In this document: piece by piece, positions 50,862 to 59,746 of the stretch
Layout: each line of letters starts with the position of its first letter
How positions within the stretch are numbered: the first letter of the stretch is position 1
NCBI GenBank assembly: GCA_020638655.1
Contig: JACKIC010000009.1
Location: 232,584-296,583, forward strand
DNA: 64,000 bases
Direction of reading: 5' to 3'
From: Planctomycetota bacterium
Lineage (GTDB): Bacteria > Planctomycetota > UBA1135 > UBA2386
Notes under the pieces: model-generated
What the model saw: only the letters and a program-made list of their open reading frames with translations
What the model was told of the DNA's origin: nothing
Database searches by the model: none
Made by a program: the position numbers and the translations under genes

Positions 50862-52001
50862 TCAGAAGCTGCCGCGCACGCCCGATCCCTGGGTGATGCC
50901 GCGCATCTGCATCTTGAGCTCGTCGGGGTTGTCCGACGCGGCCAGGGCGTCCTCGAGGCTGATGTTGCCGGCCTGGAACAGGCGGATCAGCGACTGGTTG
51001 AACGTCATCGTGCCGTAGTAGCTGCCTTCGGTCAGCGCCTTGGGCAGCATGCGCGTCGCGCCCTGCTCGAGCAGCTCGCGCACGGTCGGCGTGTTGATCA
51101 GCATCTCGACCGCAGGCACCATCGCCGTGCCGTCCTTGTTCTTGATCAGGCGCAGCGAGCACACGCCGGCGAGGTTCAGCGCCAGCTGCAGACGCACGAG
51201 TTCGTGCTGGTGCGGCGGGAAGAACGAGATGATGCGCTCGACGGTCTGCACGGCGTTGACCGTGTGCAGCGTCGAGAACACCAGGTGGCCGGTCTCGGCC
51301 GCGGAGATCGCCGCCGAGACGGTCTCGGCATCGCGCATCTCACCGATCAGGATCACGTCGGGCGACTGACGCATCGCCTGGCGCAGCGCCTGCGAGAAGC
51401 TCTGCACGTCGGGGCCGACCTCGCGCTGGTTGACGATCGAGCGCTTGTCCTCGAAGCGGAACTCGATCGGGTCCTCGATCGTCACGATGTGCTTGTTCAT
51501 CGTGCGGTTGACGAACTCGAGCATCGACGCGAGCGTCGTCGACTTGCCCGAGCCGGCGATGCCGGTCGCGAGCACCAGGCCGCGCTTGAGCGACGCGAGG
51601 CGCTTGAGCGGCTCGACCGGCAGGTTCAGGTCCTTGAACGACGGGATGTCGTTCTTGATCGCGCGGAACACGAAGCCGACCTCGCCGCACTGGTGGAACG
51701 CGTTGCAGCGGAAGCGGCCGACGCCGGGCACGGCCACGGCCGTGTCGCACGCGCCGGTGGCCTCGAAGTCGCGCATGCCGCGCTCGTCGAGGGCCTCCTC
51801 GAGGAACGACCGCATCAACTCGGCCGGCAGCGGCTGGTCGCCGAGGAAGCGGATCACGCCCGCGACGCGCACCGCCGGACAACCGTTGGCCTTGAGCACG
51901 AGATCGCTCGCGCTCTCCTTGACCATGATGCGCAGGAAGTCGCGCAGCTTGGGCAGGCGGCTGGTGGCAGTCGAAGCAGGACCCACATTGGAACTCGTCA
52001 C
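50862..52001 (-). CDS. pilT: Type IV pilus retraction ATPase PilT
   Basis: 379 residues from a GTG with GGAGG upstream. Walker A GIAGSGKSTT (147-156), Asp box IVTIEDPIEF, Walker B DVILIGEMRD (215-224) and His box HLVFSTLHTVNAVQTVERI are the PilT family motifs. The AIRNLIREKK-type C-terminal motif is not seen. PilT drives pilus retraction and twitching. The pilM-Q assembly genes are 8 kb away in this window. Confidence 0.92.
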   Translation of the reverse strand: MTSSNVGPASTATSRLPKLRDFLRIMVKESASDLVLKANGCPAVRVAGVIRFLGDQPLPAELMRSFLEEALDERGMRDFEATGACDTAVAVPGVGRFRCNAFHQCGEVGFVFRAIKNDIPSFKDLNLPVEPLKRLASLKRGLVLATGIAGSGKSTTLASMLEFVNRTMNKHIVTIEDPIEFRFEDKRSIVNQREVGPDVQSFSQALRQAMRQSPDVILIGEMRDAETVSAAISAAETGHLVFSTLHTVNAVQTVERIISFFPPHQHELVRLQLALNLAGVCSLRLIKNKDGTAMVPAVEMLINTPTVRELLEQGATRMLPKALTEGSYYGTMTFNQSLIRLFQAGNISLEDALAASDNPDELKMQMRGITQGSGVRGSF

Positions 52002-52075
52002 GGCGATACCCTCCGCAGGGTCTATCGGCCGGCGAGGCCCCGCCGCATCACACGAACGGCCGGTACCGGGACGAC

Positions 52076-53077
52076 TCAGAGGGTCTTGGGGATGCGCGCG
52101 AGCGTGGCGCCCACGGCATGGACGAGTTCGGTCAGCCCCTTCTGCGTGGCGCTCGAGATCGGCAGCACCGGGCCGCCCACGGCGCGGGCCAGTTCGGCGG
52201 CGCGGCCGCGCGCCGCCTCGTCCTCGACCTTGGTGGCGACCACCAGCGTCGGCCGCGCGGCCAGCTCCGGCGAGTGCTGTTGCAGTTCCTCGCGCAGGGT
52301 GCGCCAGGCCTGCACCGGCGGTGCCATGGGCAGATCGCTGCAGTCGATCAGGTGCAGCAGCAGCCGGGTGCGCTCGATGTGCTTGAGGAACTTGTCGCCG
52401 AGCCCCTTGCCGGCGCTCGCGCCCTCGATCAGACCGGGGATGTCGGCGAGCACGAAGGTGCTGTCGCCGGGCCCCGTGGCGATGCCCAGCATCGGCTCGA
52501 GCGTGGTGAACGGGTAGCCGGCGATCTTCGGTCGGGCCTTGGTCAGGGTCGCCAGCAGGGTCGACTTGCCGGCGTTGGGCAGGCCGAGCAGGCCGACGTC
52601 GGCGATCAGCTTCAGGCTGAGGCGCACGTGCCGCTCCTCGCCTTCCTTGCCCTTCTCGGCCTTGCGCGGCGAGCGGTTGGTGGACGTGGCGAAGCGCGCG
52701 TTGCCGCGACCGCCGTGGCCGCCGCGCGCCAGCACCCACGGCTCGTCGGCGCGGTCGAGGTCGAAGAGCACGTTGCCGCGCTCGGCGTCGAGCACCACGG
52801 TGCCGACCGGCACCTCGATGATCATGTCCTCGGCGCCCTTGCCGCTGCAGTTGGTCGGCATGCCCTGGCCGCCGTTGGCCGCCGCGAACACGCCGCGCCC
52901 CGCCAGGTGGAACAGCGTGTTGCAGTGCGTCGTGGGCAGCAGAACGATGCTGCCGCCGTCGCCGCCATCACCGCCGTTGGGTCCGCCGCGCAGCGTCTTC
53001 TTGTCGCGCAAGAAGCAGATGCAGCCGTCGCCGCCCTTGCCGGCGCGGACCTTGATCTCCAATTCGTCGACGAACAT
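52076..53077 (-). CDS. obg: Obg-family GTPase (CgtA)
   Basis: 333 residues. The glycine-rich Obg domain (VRAGKGGDGCICFLRDKKTLRGGPNGGDGGDGGSIVLL) precedes the G domain with P-loop GLPNAGKSTLL, FTTLEPMLG (switch I), DIPGLIEGAS and the VATKVE/SSATQKG motifs. It acts in 50S assembly and stress signalling. It lies downstream of rplU-rpmA, the widely conserved rplU-rpmA-obg arrangement. Confidence 0.97.
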   Translation of the reverse strand: MFVDELEIKVRAGKGGDGCICFLRDKKTLRGGPNGGDGGDGGSIVLLPTTHCNTLFHLAGRGVFAAANGGQGMPTNCSGKGAEDMIIEVPVGTVVLDAERGNVLFDLDRADEPWVLARGGHGGRGNARFATSTNRSPRKAEKGKEGEERHVRLSLKLIADVGLLGLPNAGKSTLLATLTKARPKIAGYPFTTLEPMLGIATGPGDSTFVLADIPGLIEGASAGKGLGDKFLKHIERTRLLLHLIDCSDLPMAPPVQAWRTLREELQQHSPELAARPTLVVATKVEDEAARGRAAELARAVGGPVLPISSATQKGLTELVHAVGATLARIPKTL

Positions 53078-53142
53078 CTGTTACCTCGCCGACCCGTCGT
53101 TGCCGGCCCGGCGCCACGGCGGCGCGGCCGGCACCATCCGGC

Positions 53143-53397
53143 TCACGCAGTCGTTTCGACCGCGTCGACGTGAACCCTGCCGTTCGCCTGGAAACGCACG
53201 ACGCCGTCGACGACCGAGAACAGCGTCCAGTCGCTGCCGGTGCGCACGTTGCGGCCGGCGTGGAACTTCGACCCGCACTGGCGGACGATGATGCAGCCCG
53301 GCTTGACGCGCTGGCCGCCGTAGGCCTTCACGCCGCGGAACTGCGGGTTGCTGTCGCGGCCGTTCTGGGTCGAACCCTGTCCTTTCTTGTGAGCCAT
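53143..53397 (-). CDS. rpmA: 50S ribosomal protein L27
   Basis: 84 residues. MAHKKGQGSTQNGRDSNPQFRGVKAYGGQRVKPGCIIVRQCGSKFHAGRNVRTGSDWTLFSVVDG. The N terminus is the untrimmed MAHKK form that reaches the peptidyl transferase centre. Between rplU and obg. Confidence 0.98.
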   Translation of the reverse strand: MAHKKGQGSTQNGRDSNPQFRGVKAYGGQRVKPGCIIVRQCGSKFHAGRNVRTGSDWTLFSVVDGVVRFQANGRVHVDAVETTA

Positions 53398-53451
53398 GTC
53401 TCTGGGATCTCCGTCTTGGTGCCTTCTACCGTTCCGGTGCCGGTGCCCCTA

Positions 53452-53766
53452 TCAGCCCTTGATCTCGACGATCTCGATCTCGGTGTACTGGGCGCGGAAG
53501 CCGGTGCGGCGGCGCTGGTTCTTGCGACGCTTGAACTTGCCGATCGTCACCTTGGGGCCCTTGACCTGACGCACGACCTTGGCCGTGACGGAGGCGCCGG
53601 CGACATAGGGGGCGCCGATCCGGCCCTCGCCCTCGCCACCCAGCACGCAGACCTTGTCGAAGGTGAGCACGTCACCCTCGTTGGCGGTGCCCTGGAGGTG
53701 GATCTGGATGCGCTGACCGGGCTCTACCCGGTACTGCTGGTTGCGGTCGTCGAGAACGGCGTACAT
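53452..53766 (-). CDS. rplU: 50S ribosomal protein L21
   Basis: 104 residues. MYAVLDDRNQQYRVEPGQRIQIHLQ, VTAKVVRQVKGPKVTIGKFKRRKNQRRRTGFRAQYTEIEIVEI. First gene of the rplU-rpmA-obg unit; promoter at 53809-53836. Confidence 0.97.
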   Translation of the reverse strand: MYAVLDDRNQQYRVEPGQRIQIHLQGTANEGDVLTFDKVCVLGGEGEGRIGAPYVAGASVTAKVVRQVKGPKVTIGKFKRRKNQRRRTGFRAQYTEIEIVEIKG

Positions 53767-53808
53767 GACAGTCTCTTCTTGGCCGAGGGTCGGGGTGAAG
53801 GGCGAGGC

Positions 53809-53836
53809 AAGATAGCGACGGGGGCACGCGAGTCAA
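53809..53836 (-). promoter_or_regulatory. Probable sigma-70 promoter for rplU-rpmA-obg
   Basis: On the minus strand, TTGACT, 16 nt, TATCTT, 43 nt upstream of the rplU start. Both elements fit sigma-70 well, with slightly short spacing. Confidence 0.6.
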
Positions 53837-53911
53837 GAGCCGTCTACCCCCCCACCCCGGCCGGATTGGATTTCTGCGCAACGCCGCGCCGGCGCCCGGC
53901 ATAACCGGGGC

Positions 53912-56647
53912 GTGGACCTCGAACGGGACTTCCAGGCCTGGGCCGAGCGCCGCGATCCCGCGGCGCTGACCCGCGTCTTCGACGCGACGGCCGGGCGGCT
54001 GGTGCTGCTGGCCGCGCACCTGGGCGGCGGCAGCAGCGGCGCCGAAGACCTCGTGCAGGCAACCTTCCTGGCGGCGATGTCGCGCGCCGGCAGCTGGGAC
54101 CGGCGGCGGCCGCTGTGGCCGTGGCTCGCGGGCATCTTGCACAACGAGGCGCGCATGCACTGGCGCCGGCAGCAGCGGCGCCGCGAGACCGACCTCGATG
54201 CCGCGGCCAGCGCCCCCAGCGACGGTCCCGACCCGCAGGCGCTCGCCGCCGGCGACGAGTCGTTCGCGGCGGCGCTCGCGGCGATCGACGGGTTGCCCCT
54301 GCCCTACCGGCAGGTGCTGCGGCTGCGGCTCGTGCACGGCCTGCAGCCGATCGAGATCGCCCGCGCGCTCGAACAACCCGTCGGCACGGTGCGCGCGCAG
54401 CTGCACCGCGGCCTCGCGCAGCTGCGTTCGGCGCTGCCCGCGAGCCTCGCGGTCGCCGCCGCGGCGTGGCTCGCCGGTGACGGCGCGCTGCTGGCGCAGG
54501 TACGGACGAAGGTGCTCGCCGAGGCGACCGCGGCCGCAGCCGCGGCGACGACCACGACGGCCGGCGCGACGGCGGGCGCGACCCTGATCACCGCAGGATG
54601 GTGGACGATGCATGGCAAGACGATCGCACTCTTGGCCGTCGCGGCGGCGCTGCTGCTGGGCCTGTTGGCGCGCTTCGGCGGGTTCGCCGACGAGATCCCT
54701 GCAGGCGGCGCGGCGACGAGATCGACCGCCGAGGCCGGCGCCGTGGTCGCGGCGCCGCGCGACGCGGTTGCCGCTGCAGCCGAACGCGAGTTGATCCCGG
54801 CCCCGGCGTCGGCGACGTGGTCGCTCGAGGTCGTGGTGACCAGGGCGGGCGCCCCGGTCGCGGACGCCACCGTGCGCGTCGTGGTGATGCCGTTCGGATT
54901 CTCGGGTGAGACGGACGTGCCCGCGGCAGCGCGCGAGGCGCTCACCACCGGCGCGACCGGCGCAGACGGCATCTTCCGCTGCCCACTCGACCAGCTGTGC
55001 GCGCGGTCGGCGCTGTTCGCCCGCAGCACCGGCGTGTTCGTCGAGGCCACGACGAGCGACGGCAGCCGCGAGGTCGAACACGTGTCGCTGCCCCACACCG
55101 GAGCGCAGCAGACCGTGCGCGCCGAGCTGCAGCTGCAACCCGGGCCGACGCTGCACGGCCGCGTCGTCGATGCCGAGGGCCAGCCCATCGCCGGCGCGGA
55201 GGTCTTCGAGATCTTCGGCAAGAACCGCGACTACAGCTTCGCCGCGACACGCTCGTCGGGCGACGGCAGCTTCGCGGTGGCGGGCGACGCCGAACGCTGG
55301 CCGGACGCCCTGGCCGTCGCCGAGCCGACGCACGGCTGCGCGACCGTCGCGGTGCCGGCAGCCGCGGATGCGGCGACCTCGGTGGACCTCGGCACCATCG
55401 TGCTCGCCGGCACCGACGCGATCCGCGGCCGGGTCACGCTCGGCGACGGCGGCCCGCTCGGCGACTTCCCGCTGTTCGTGGCGCGCATCGACCCCGCGCT
55501 CGCCGGCGACCCGGCCGGGATCCGCCGCTCGTTCCTGGGGCGCGGCCGGCAGCTCGAGAGGCACGACGGGAAGTTCACGCAGGTGCGCGCCAGTCCGCGC
55601 ACCGCCGACGACGGCTCGTTCGCCTGTGCCGGCCTCGATCCCGACGGCACCTACGCGGTCTGCGTCGCCGACTCGCTGCACGCGCGGTCCGCGATGGCCG
55701 TGGCGCGCGTCGGCGAGAACGTCGAACTCGTCGTCGACATGCAGCTGCTGCTGCTCGACGTGCGCGGCGAGGACGGCGAGGCGCTGCCCGGCGCCACGGT
55801 GCGCGGCGAGATCTACGACCCCGCCGACGAGCGGCCGGCCTACAAGCTGCGCGCCGGCTTCCCCGAGACCGGCCTGGTCGGCTCGGGCGCGTTCTTCAGC
55901 TGCGATGCAGCGGGGCGGCGGCAGGTGCTGACCCCGTTCGATCGCCTCTGGTGCCTCTACGCGACCGACGAGTTCGTGCAGTCTGCGGCGCTGCGTCACG
56001 ACGTCTTTCCGGGGGTCTTCCGCGTCGAACGCACGCTCGTGCTGCGGCCGGCGCTGCAGTTCGGTGCGATGCGCCTCATCGTCGAGGACCAGGACGGCAA
56101 GCCGTGGCCCGACTACGGCTACCGCATGAAGCACCTGAGCCGCGACATCGAACGCAACCACTCGCGCCTGATCCCTCCCGACGATCACACCTACCGCGAC
56201 CTGCCGGCCGGCCGCTGGCAACTGACGGTGCTGCTCGGCAATCCGCTCTACGAGGTGTTCGGCTTGGATACGCCATCGCGCGGCGAACAGCAGCGCGAGG
56301 TCGTGATCGAGGACGGCGGCACCACCGAGGTGCGCATCGTCACGACGCCGGCAGGGCGGATCGCGTTCCGCCTGCAGGCCGCGTCACCGCCCGAGGACGG
56401 CAATTGGAAGAACGTGCAGGTGACCGCCGACGCGGGCGGCCTCGAGGTGCCCTGCGTGCTGCACAGCGACGACCAACACGTGTCGCCGTGGCCGCTCGCC
56501 AGCCAGTTCCGCCTCGCCCGCGCCGCGTTCGCGCCGGGCCACTACGGCTTCACGGTCAGCGTCGACGGTTATCAGCCGGCGCACTGCGACGCCGAGGTCG
56601 TCGACGGCCAGCTGACGCAGGTCCGGGTCGAGCTGACGCGCCGCTGA
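53912..56647 (+). CDS. ECF sigma factor fused to membrane anchor and extracytoplasmic carboxypeptidase-regulatory-like domains
   Basis: 911 residues from a GTG. Residues about 15-90 are sigma region 2 (LVLLAAHLGGGSSGAEDLVQATFLAAM ... LWPWLAGILHNEARMHWRR) and 115-175 sigma region 4 (GLPLPYRQVLRLRLVHGLQPIEIARALEQPVGTVRAQLHRGLAQLR). After an Ala/Thr-rich linker a transmembrane segment lies at 237-256 (TIALLAVAAALLLGLLARFG). The remaining 650 residues would be outside the membrane and contain Ig-like carboxypeptidase-D regulatory repeats (for example GRVVDAEGQPIAGAEVF). This architecture tethers a sigma factor to the membrane. It might be released by proteolysis on an external signal, which is inference. 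No anti-sigma factor is encoded nearby. Confidence 0.87.
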   Translation: MDLERDFQAWAERRDPAALTRVFDATAGRLVLLAAHLGGGSSGAEDLVQATFLAAMSRAGSWDRRRPLWPWLAGILHNEARMHWRRQQRRRETDLDAAASAPSDGPDPQALAAGDESFAAALAAIDGLPLPYRQVLRLRLVHGLQPIEIARALEQPVGTVRAQLHRGLAQLRSALPASLAVAAAAWLAGDGALLAQVRTKVLAEATAAAAAATTTTAGATAGATLITAGWWTMHGKTIALLAVAAALLLGLLARFGGFADEIPAGGAATRSTAEAGAVVAAPRDAVAAAAERELIPAPASATWSLEVVVTRAGAPVADATVRVVVMPFGFSGETDVPAAAREALTTGATGADGIFRCPLDQLCARSALFARSTGVFVEATTSDGSREVEHVSLPHTGAQQTVRAELQLQPGPTLHGRVVDAEGQPIAGAEVFEIFGKNRDYSFAATRSSGDGSFAVAGDAERWPDALAVAEPTHGCATVAVPAAADAATSVDLGTIVLAGTDAIRGRVTLGDGGPLGDFPLFVARIDPALAGDPAGIRRSFLGRGRQLERHDGKFTQVRASPRTADDGSFACAGLDPDGTYAVCVADSLHARSAMAVARVGENVELVVDMQLLLLDVRGEDGEALPGATVRGEIYDPADERPAYKLRAGFPETGLVGSGAFFSCDAAGRRQVLTPFDRLWCLYATDEFVQSAALRHDVFPGVFRVERTLVLRPALQFGAMRLIVEDQDGKPWPDYGYRMKHLSRDIERNHSRLIPPDDHTYRDLPAGRWQLTVLLGNPLYEVFGLDTPSRGEQQREVVIEDGGTTEVRIVTTPAGRIAFRLQAASPPEDGNWKNVQVTADAGGLEVPCVLHSDDQHVSPWPLASQFRLARAAFAPGHYGFTVSVDGYQPAHCDAEVVDGQLTQVRVELTRR

Positions 56648-56673
56648 CGGCGCGCCAGTGACGACACACCGGC

Positions 56674-59178
56674 TCAGGCCTTGACGCCGAGCCCCGCCGG
56701 GATCGCGATGCGCGCCTCCTGACCGTCGCCGGTCAGGAAGCGGTAGTGCACCACGTCGATCGGGTAGCTGACCTCGGGTCGGAACAGCACCGTCTTGCCG
56801 ACGGCGTCCTCGAGTTCGAGGGTCGAGCGGCGCTTGTAGTTGACCAGGTAGTCCGACACCGCCGGCGCCACGAACACCTGCAGCACCGAGTAGCCCTTGA
56901 GGTTGGTCAACGCGCGGACCTCGCGCAGCACCGACAGCGCCTTGCTCTGCACGGTGCGCGACCAACCGGCGCCCTTGCAGTGCGGGCACTGCATGAACAC
57001 GGTGCGCTTGAGGCCGGGGCCGACGCGCTGGCGCGTGATCTCCATCATCCCGAACGGGCTGATGCGGCCGACCTTGATGCGCGCGCGGTCGCCGCGCAGC
57101 GCGTCGACGAGGCGCCGTTCGACGCCGCGCCGGTGCTTCTCGGGCGTCATGTCGATGAAGTCGATGATGATCAGGCCGCCGAGGTCGCGCAGCCGCAGCT
57201 GACGCACGATCTCCGGGATCGCGTCGAGGTTGGTGCGGTAGGCGGTCTCGTCGCTGTCGCCGCCGGCCTTGTACTTGCCGGAGTTGACGTCGATCGCGAC
57301 CAGCGCCTCGGCCTGGTCGATGACGATCGAAGCGCCGTTGGGCAGGTCGACCTTGGGCTGGTAGAGCGCCTCGACCTCCTTCTCGATGCCGAAGTGGTGG
57401 AACAGCGGCGTCGTCAGCGAGTGCTGCTTGATGCGCTCCGCCATGTGCGGCATCAGCTTGTCCGCGAAGTCGCGGATGCGCATGTAGACGTCTTCGCTGT
57501 CGACGACCACGTCGGCGATGTCGGGCGTGAACTGGTCGCGCATCGCCTTGAGCACGAGGTCCGACTCCTGGTAGAGCAGCGCCGGGGCGCGCGTCACCTT
57601 GAGCCGCTGCGCGACGAGCTCCCAGATCTTCTTGAGGTAGTCGCGGTCGCGCTGCAGGTCGGCGAGGCTCTTGTTGATGCCCGCGGTGCGCACGATGAAG
57701 CCGATGCCGCCGTGGCCGGTCTCGTCGAGTTCGCGCACGATGCGCTTGAGGCGCTTGCGCTCGCGGCCGTCCTCGATCTTGCGCGACACGCCGCACTTCG
57801 GCAGGCTCGGCATCAGCACCAGGCAGCGGCCCGGCAGCGACACGTAGGTGGTCAGCGTCGGCCCCTTGTTGCCGATGCCCTCCTTGGTGATCTGCACCAC
57901 GACCTCCTGCCCCTTCTTGAGCAGCTGGTCGATCGTCGGGCGCGAGCGGTTGGGGCGGCGATCGCCGCCGTTGCCACCACCGCCGCCACCACCACCGCCA
58001 CCACCACCGCCGCCGCGCCGGTCCCCGCGACGATCGCGCGGGCCGCGCCGGCCGCGGCGCCCCTCGCGGGCGTTCTCGTCGCGGTTGCCGTCGCCGGCCG
58101 GGCCGGCATCGCCGCCCTGGTCCGTGCTGGCATGGTCACCAGCGGCATGGTCACCGGCGCCATGGTCACCAGCGCCCTCGTCACCGCGGTGGTCGTCGCC
58201 GTGCGGGTCGCCATCGCCGGCGTCACCCGGATCGGCCTCGGCGCGCCGCCCCTTGGCCGGCGCCCGCCGACCCTCCGTCGGGTCACCGGCAGCCACCTCG
58301 GCGTCGTCGGGCGAGTCGTCGCCGGTCGGCGCCATGCGCAGCGGCCGGTCCTCGAGGCCGTCGCCGAAGTCGAGCGGATCCTCGTCGTCGCCTTCGTCAT
58401 CGGCGTGTTCTTCGGCGTCCTCGTCCTGCTCGTCGTCGCCGCCGATCTCTTCGACCGTGTCGTCGCTCTCGAGCACCTCGACGGTGTCGGCGTCGCCGTA
58501 CTCGTCGTCGCCCTCGTGGTCGTCGTCGTGCGCCGAGTCGTCATGTCCGTCGTCGTCATGGCCGTCGTCGTCGCGGCCGTGGTCGTCGTGGCCATCGTCG
58601 TCGTGCTCGACCGAGGCGGCGGCGTCGCCCGACTCCTCGTGATCGACACCGGACTCCGGCTCGTCGGTCACCGGTCCATCCGACCCCTGTTCGCCGTCCT
58701 GGTCGGCGTCGCCGGCCGCGGTGCTGGCAGCAGCCTCACCGCCGCGGCCGCGGCGGCCGCGGCGGCCGCGGCGACCTTCCTTGCCTTCCTTGGCAGCGGC
58801 CGGCGCCTCGCCCGGGGCGGACGCGGCGCCCTCGCCGTCGTCGTCCTCGTCGTCGGCCAGCGCCTGCTGCATCGACTCGGGCCCGTCGTCGACGTTGACG
58901 CGGGCGCGGCCCTCGATCACGTCGTCGAGCAGGAAGTCCGGACGCCCGTAGGCCGGCAGCACGTCGCTGACGTGCAGGAAGCCGTTGACCCGGCCACCGA
59001 ACGCCACGAACGCGGCGCCGATGCTCGGCTCGATGTTGACGACCTTGCCCTTGTAGATGTTACCGAGGCACGCCTCGCGGTTGGCCAACTCGACGTGCAG
59101 CTCCTGCAGCACGCCGTCCTCCACCACTGCGATCCGGTTCTCTTCCGGATCGAGGGCGTTGATGAGCATCCTCTTCAA
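56674..59178 (-). CDS. rng: Ribonuclease E/G with ~300-residue low-complexity insert inside the S1 domain
   Basis: 834 residues. A TTG at 59178 with GAGG 9 nt upstream gives MKRMLINALDPEENRIAVV, the usual N terminus; the ATG at 59169 is the alternative. S1 domain residues occur at 35-80 (NREACLGNIYKGKVVNIEPSIGAAFVAFGGRVNGFLHVSDVLP) and resume at about 413 (RPTIDQLLKKGQEVVVQITKEGIGNKGPTLTTYVS). Between them lie about 300 residues of low complexity: RRGRRGRRGRG, several HDDDGHDD acidic/His repeats, and a run of about 14 glycines before the S1 resumes. Catalytic D630 and D673 are spaced 43 residues apart, exactly as D303 and D346 of E. coli RNase E, followed by the zinc-link CPHC. Processes and degrades RNA. 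Confidence 0.92.
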   Translation of the reverse strand: MKRMLINALDPEENRIAVVEDGVLQELHVELANREACLGNIYKGKVVNIEPSIGAAFVAFGGRVNGFLHVSDVLPAYGRPDFLLDDVIEGRARVNVDDGPESMQQALADDEDDDGEGAASAPGEAPAAAKEGKEGRRGRRGRRGRGGEAAASTAAGDADQDGEQGSDGPVTDEPESGVDHEESGDAAASVEHDDDGHDDHGRDDDGHDDDGHDDSAHDDDHEGDDEYGDADTVEVLESDDTVEEIGGDDEQDEDAEEHADDEGDDEDPLDFGDGLEDRPLRMAPTGDDSPDDAEVAAGDPTEGRRAPAKGRRAEADPGDAGDGDPHGDDHRGDEGAGDHGAGDHAAGDHASTDQGGDAGPAGDGNRDENAREGRRGRRGPRDRRGDRRGGGGGGGGGGGGGGNGGDRRPNRSRPTIDQLLKKGQEVVVQITKEGIGNKGPTLTTYVSLPGRCLVLMPSLPKCGVSRKIEDGRERKRLKRIVRELDETGHGGIGFIVRTAGINKSLADLQRDRDYLKKIWELVAQRLKVTRAPALLYQESDLVLKAMRDQFTPDIADVVVDSEDVYMRIRDFADKLMPHMAERIKQHSLTTPLFHHFGIEKEVEALYQPKVDLPNGASIVIDQAEALVAIDVNSGKYKAGGDSDETAYRTNLDAIPEIVRQLRLRDLGGLIIIDFIDMTPEKHRRGVERRLVDALRGDRARIKVGRISPFGMMEITRQRVGPGLKRTVFMQCPHCKGAGWSRTVQSKALSVLREVRALTNLKGYSVLQVFVAPAVSDYLVNYKRRSTLELEDAVGKTVLFRPEVSYPIDVVHYRFLTGDGQEARIAIPAGLGVKA

Positions 59179-59746
59179 GTGTCGATTCCTCGCTGTGTGG
59201 GTCGCGACCAGGGATCGCGACGCGCCAGGAGTTGCGACGGAGCGCACCGGCGGGGAACGGCACTTCTGCCTCCCCACCTTCCGCGCCTGAGCGACCGCAT
59301 CCGGCACTGCTGCCGTCGGCAATGGCTCGCGACATCACGGTCCGCGACGTCGCCGCACCCGGCGTCGAAAAACTACGAAAGCCGTGCCCGAACGCGGTGA
59401 TCACCCGTCGCCGATCGGGTCCCCGGGCGGGGACCGATCGCGAACGGTCGTGGTCGTGGCGCGCGTCTGGCATGGCGAAGTCCAAGTGAGCCGATTGCCT
59501 TGCGGTCCACCCCCCTGGCGGACCAGCGCAACCGGGCTCCCGCCACCGGCGGAAGCCGCGGGATGATACGGAGCGGGGGCTCGACTCTCAATCGCGAGCC
59601 ACACTCGCTGGCTGGGCGCGAGGACGGCTTCCCGACCCGTCGCGCCGGGCGGTCCGGGGGGACCGCGGCGGCAGGCGCGCCGGCGACCCGCAGGTCGCCC
59701 CGGCGCGGCGGGAATGGCGGCCCGTCGGCACGGGCCGCCGGCGATC
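59179..59746. other. Gene-free intergenic stretch between rng and pilQ
   Basis: 568 bp with no convincing gene. Short frames on both strands have no ribosome site and no recognisable protein. The DNA is GC-rich. No known RNA motif (RNase P, tmRNA, 6S) was recognised. It should hold the rng promoter and the terminator of the pil operon; only the terminator-like hairpin at 59716-59739 is seen. Confidence 0.6.
59716..59739 (-). terminator. Hairpin after pilQ, probable transcription terminator
   Basis: Perfect 10-bp stem GGCGGCCCGT / ACGGGCCGCC with a 4-nt loop, 8 nt past the pilQ stop on the minus strand. It lacks a U-tract, so termination efficiency is uncertain. Confidence 0.5.

Noticed and set aside
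59232..59489. Small plus-strand frames in the rng-pilQ gap
   Set aside because: No ribosome site, skewed composition, no recognisable motif.
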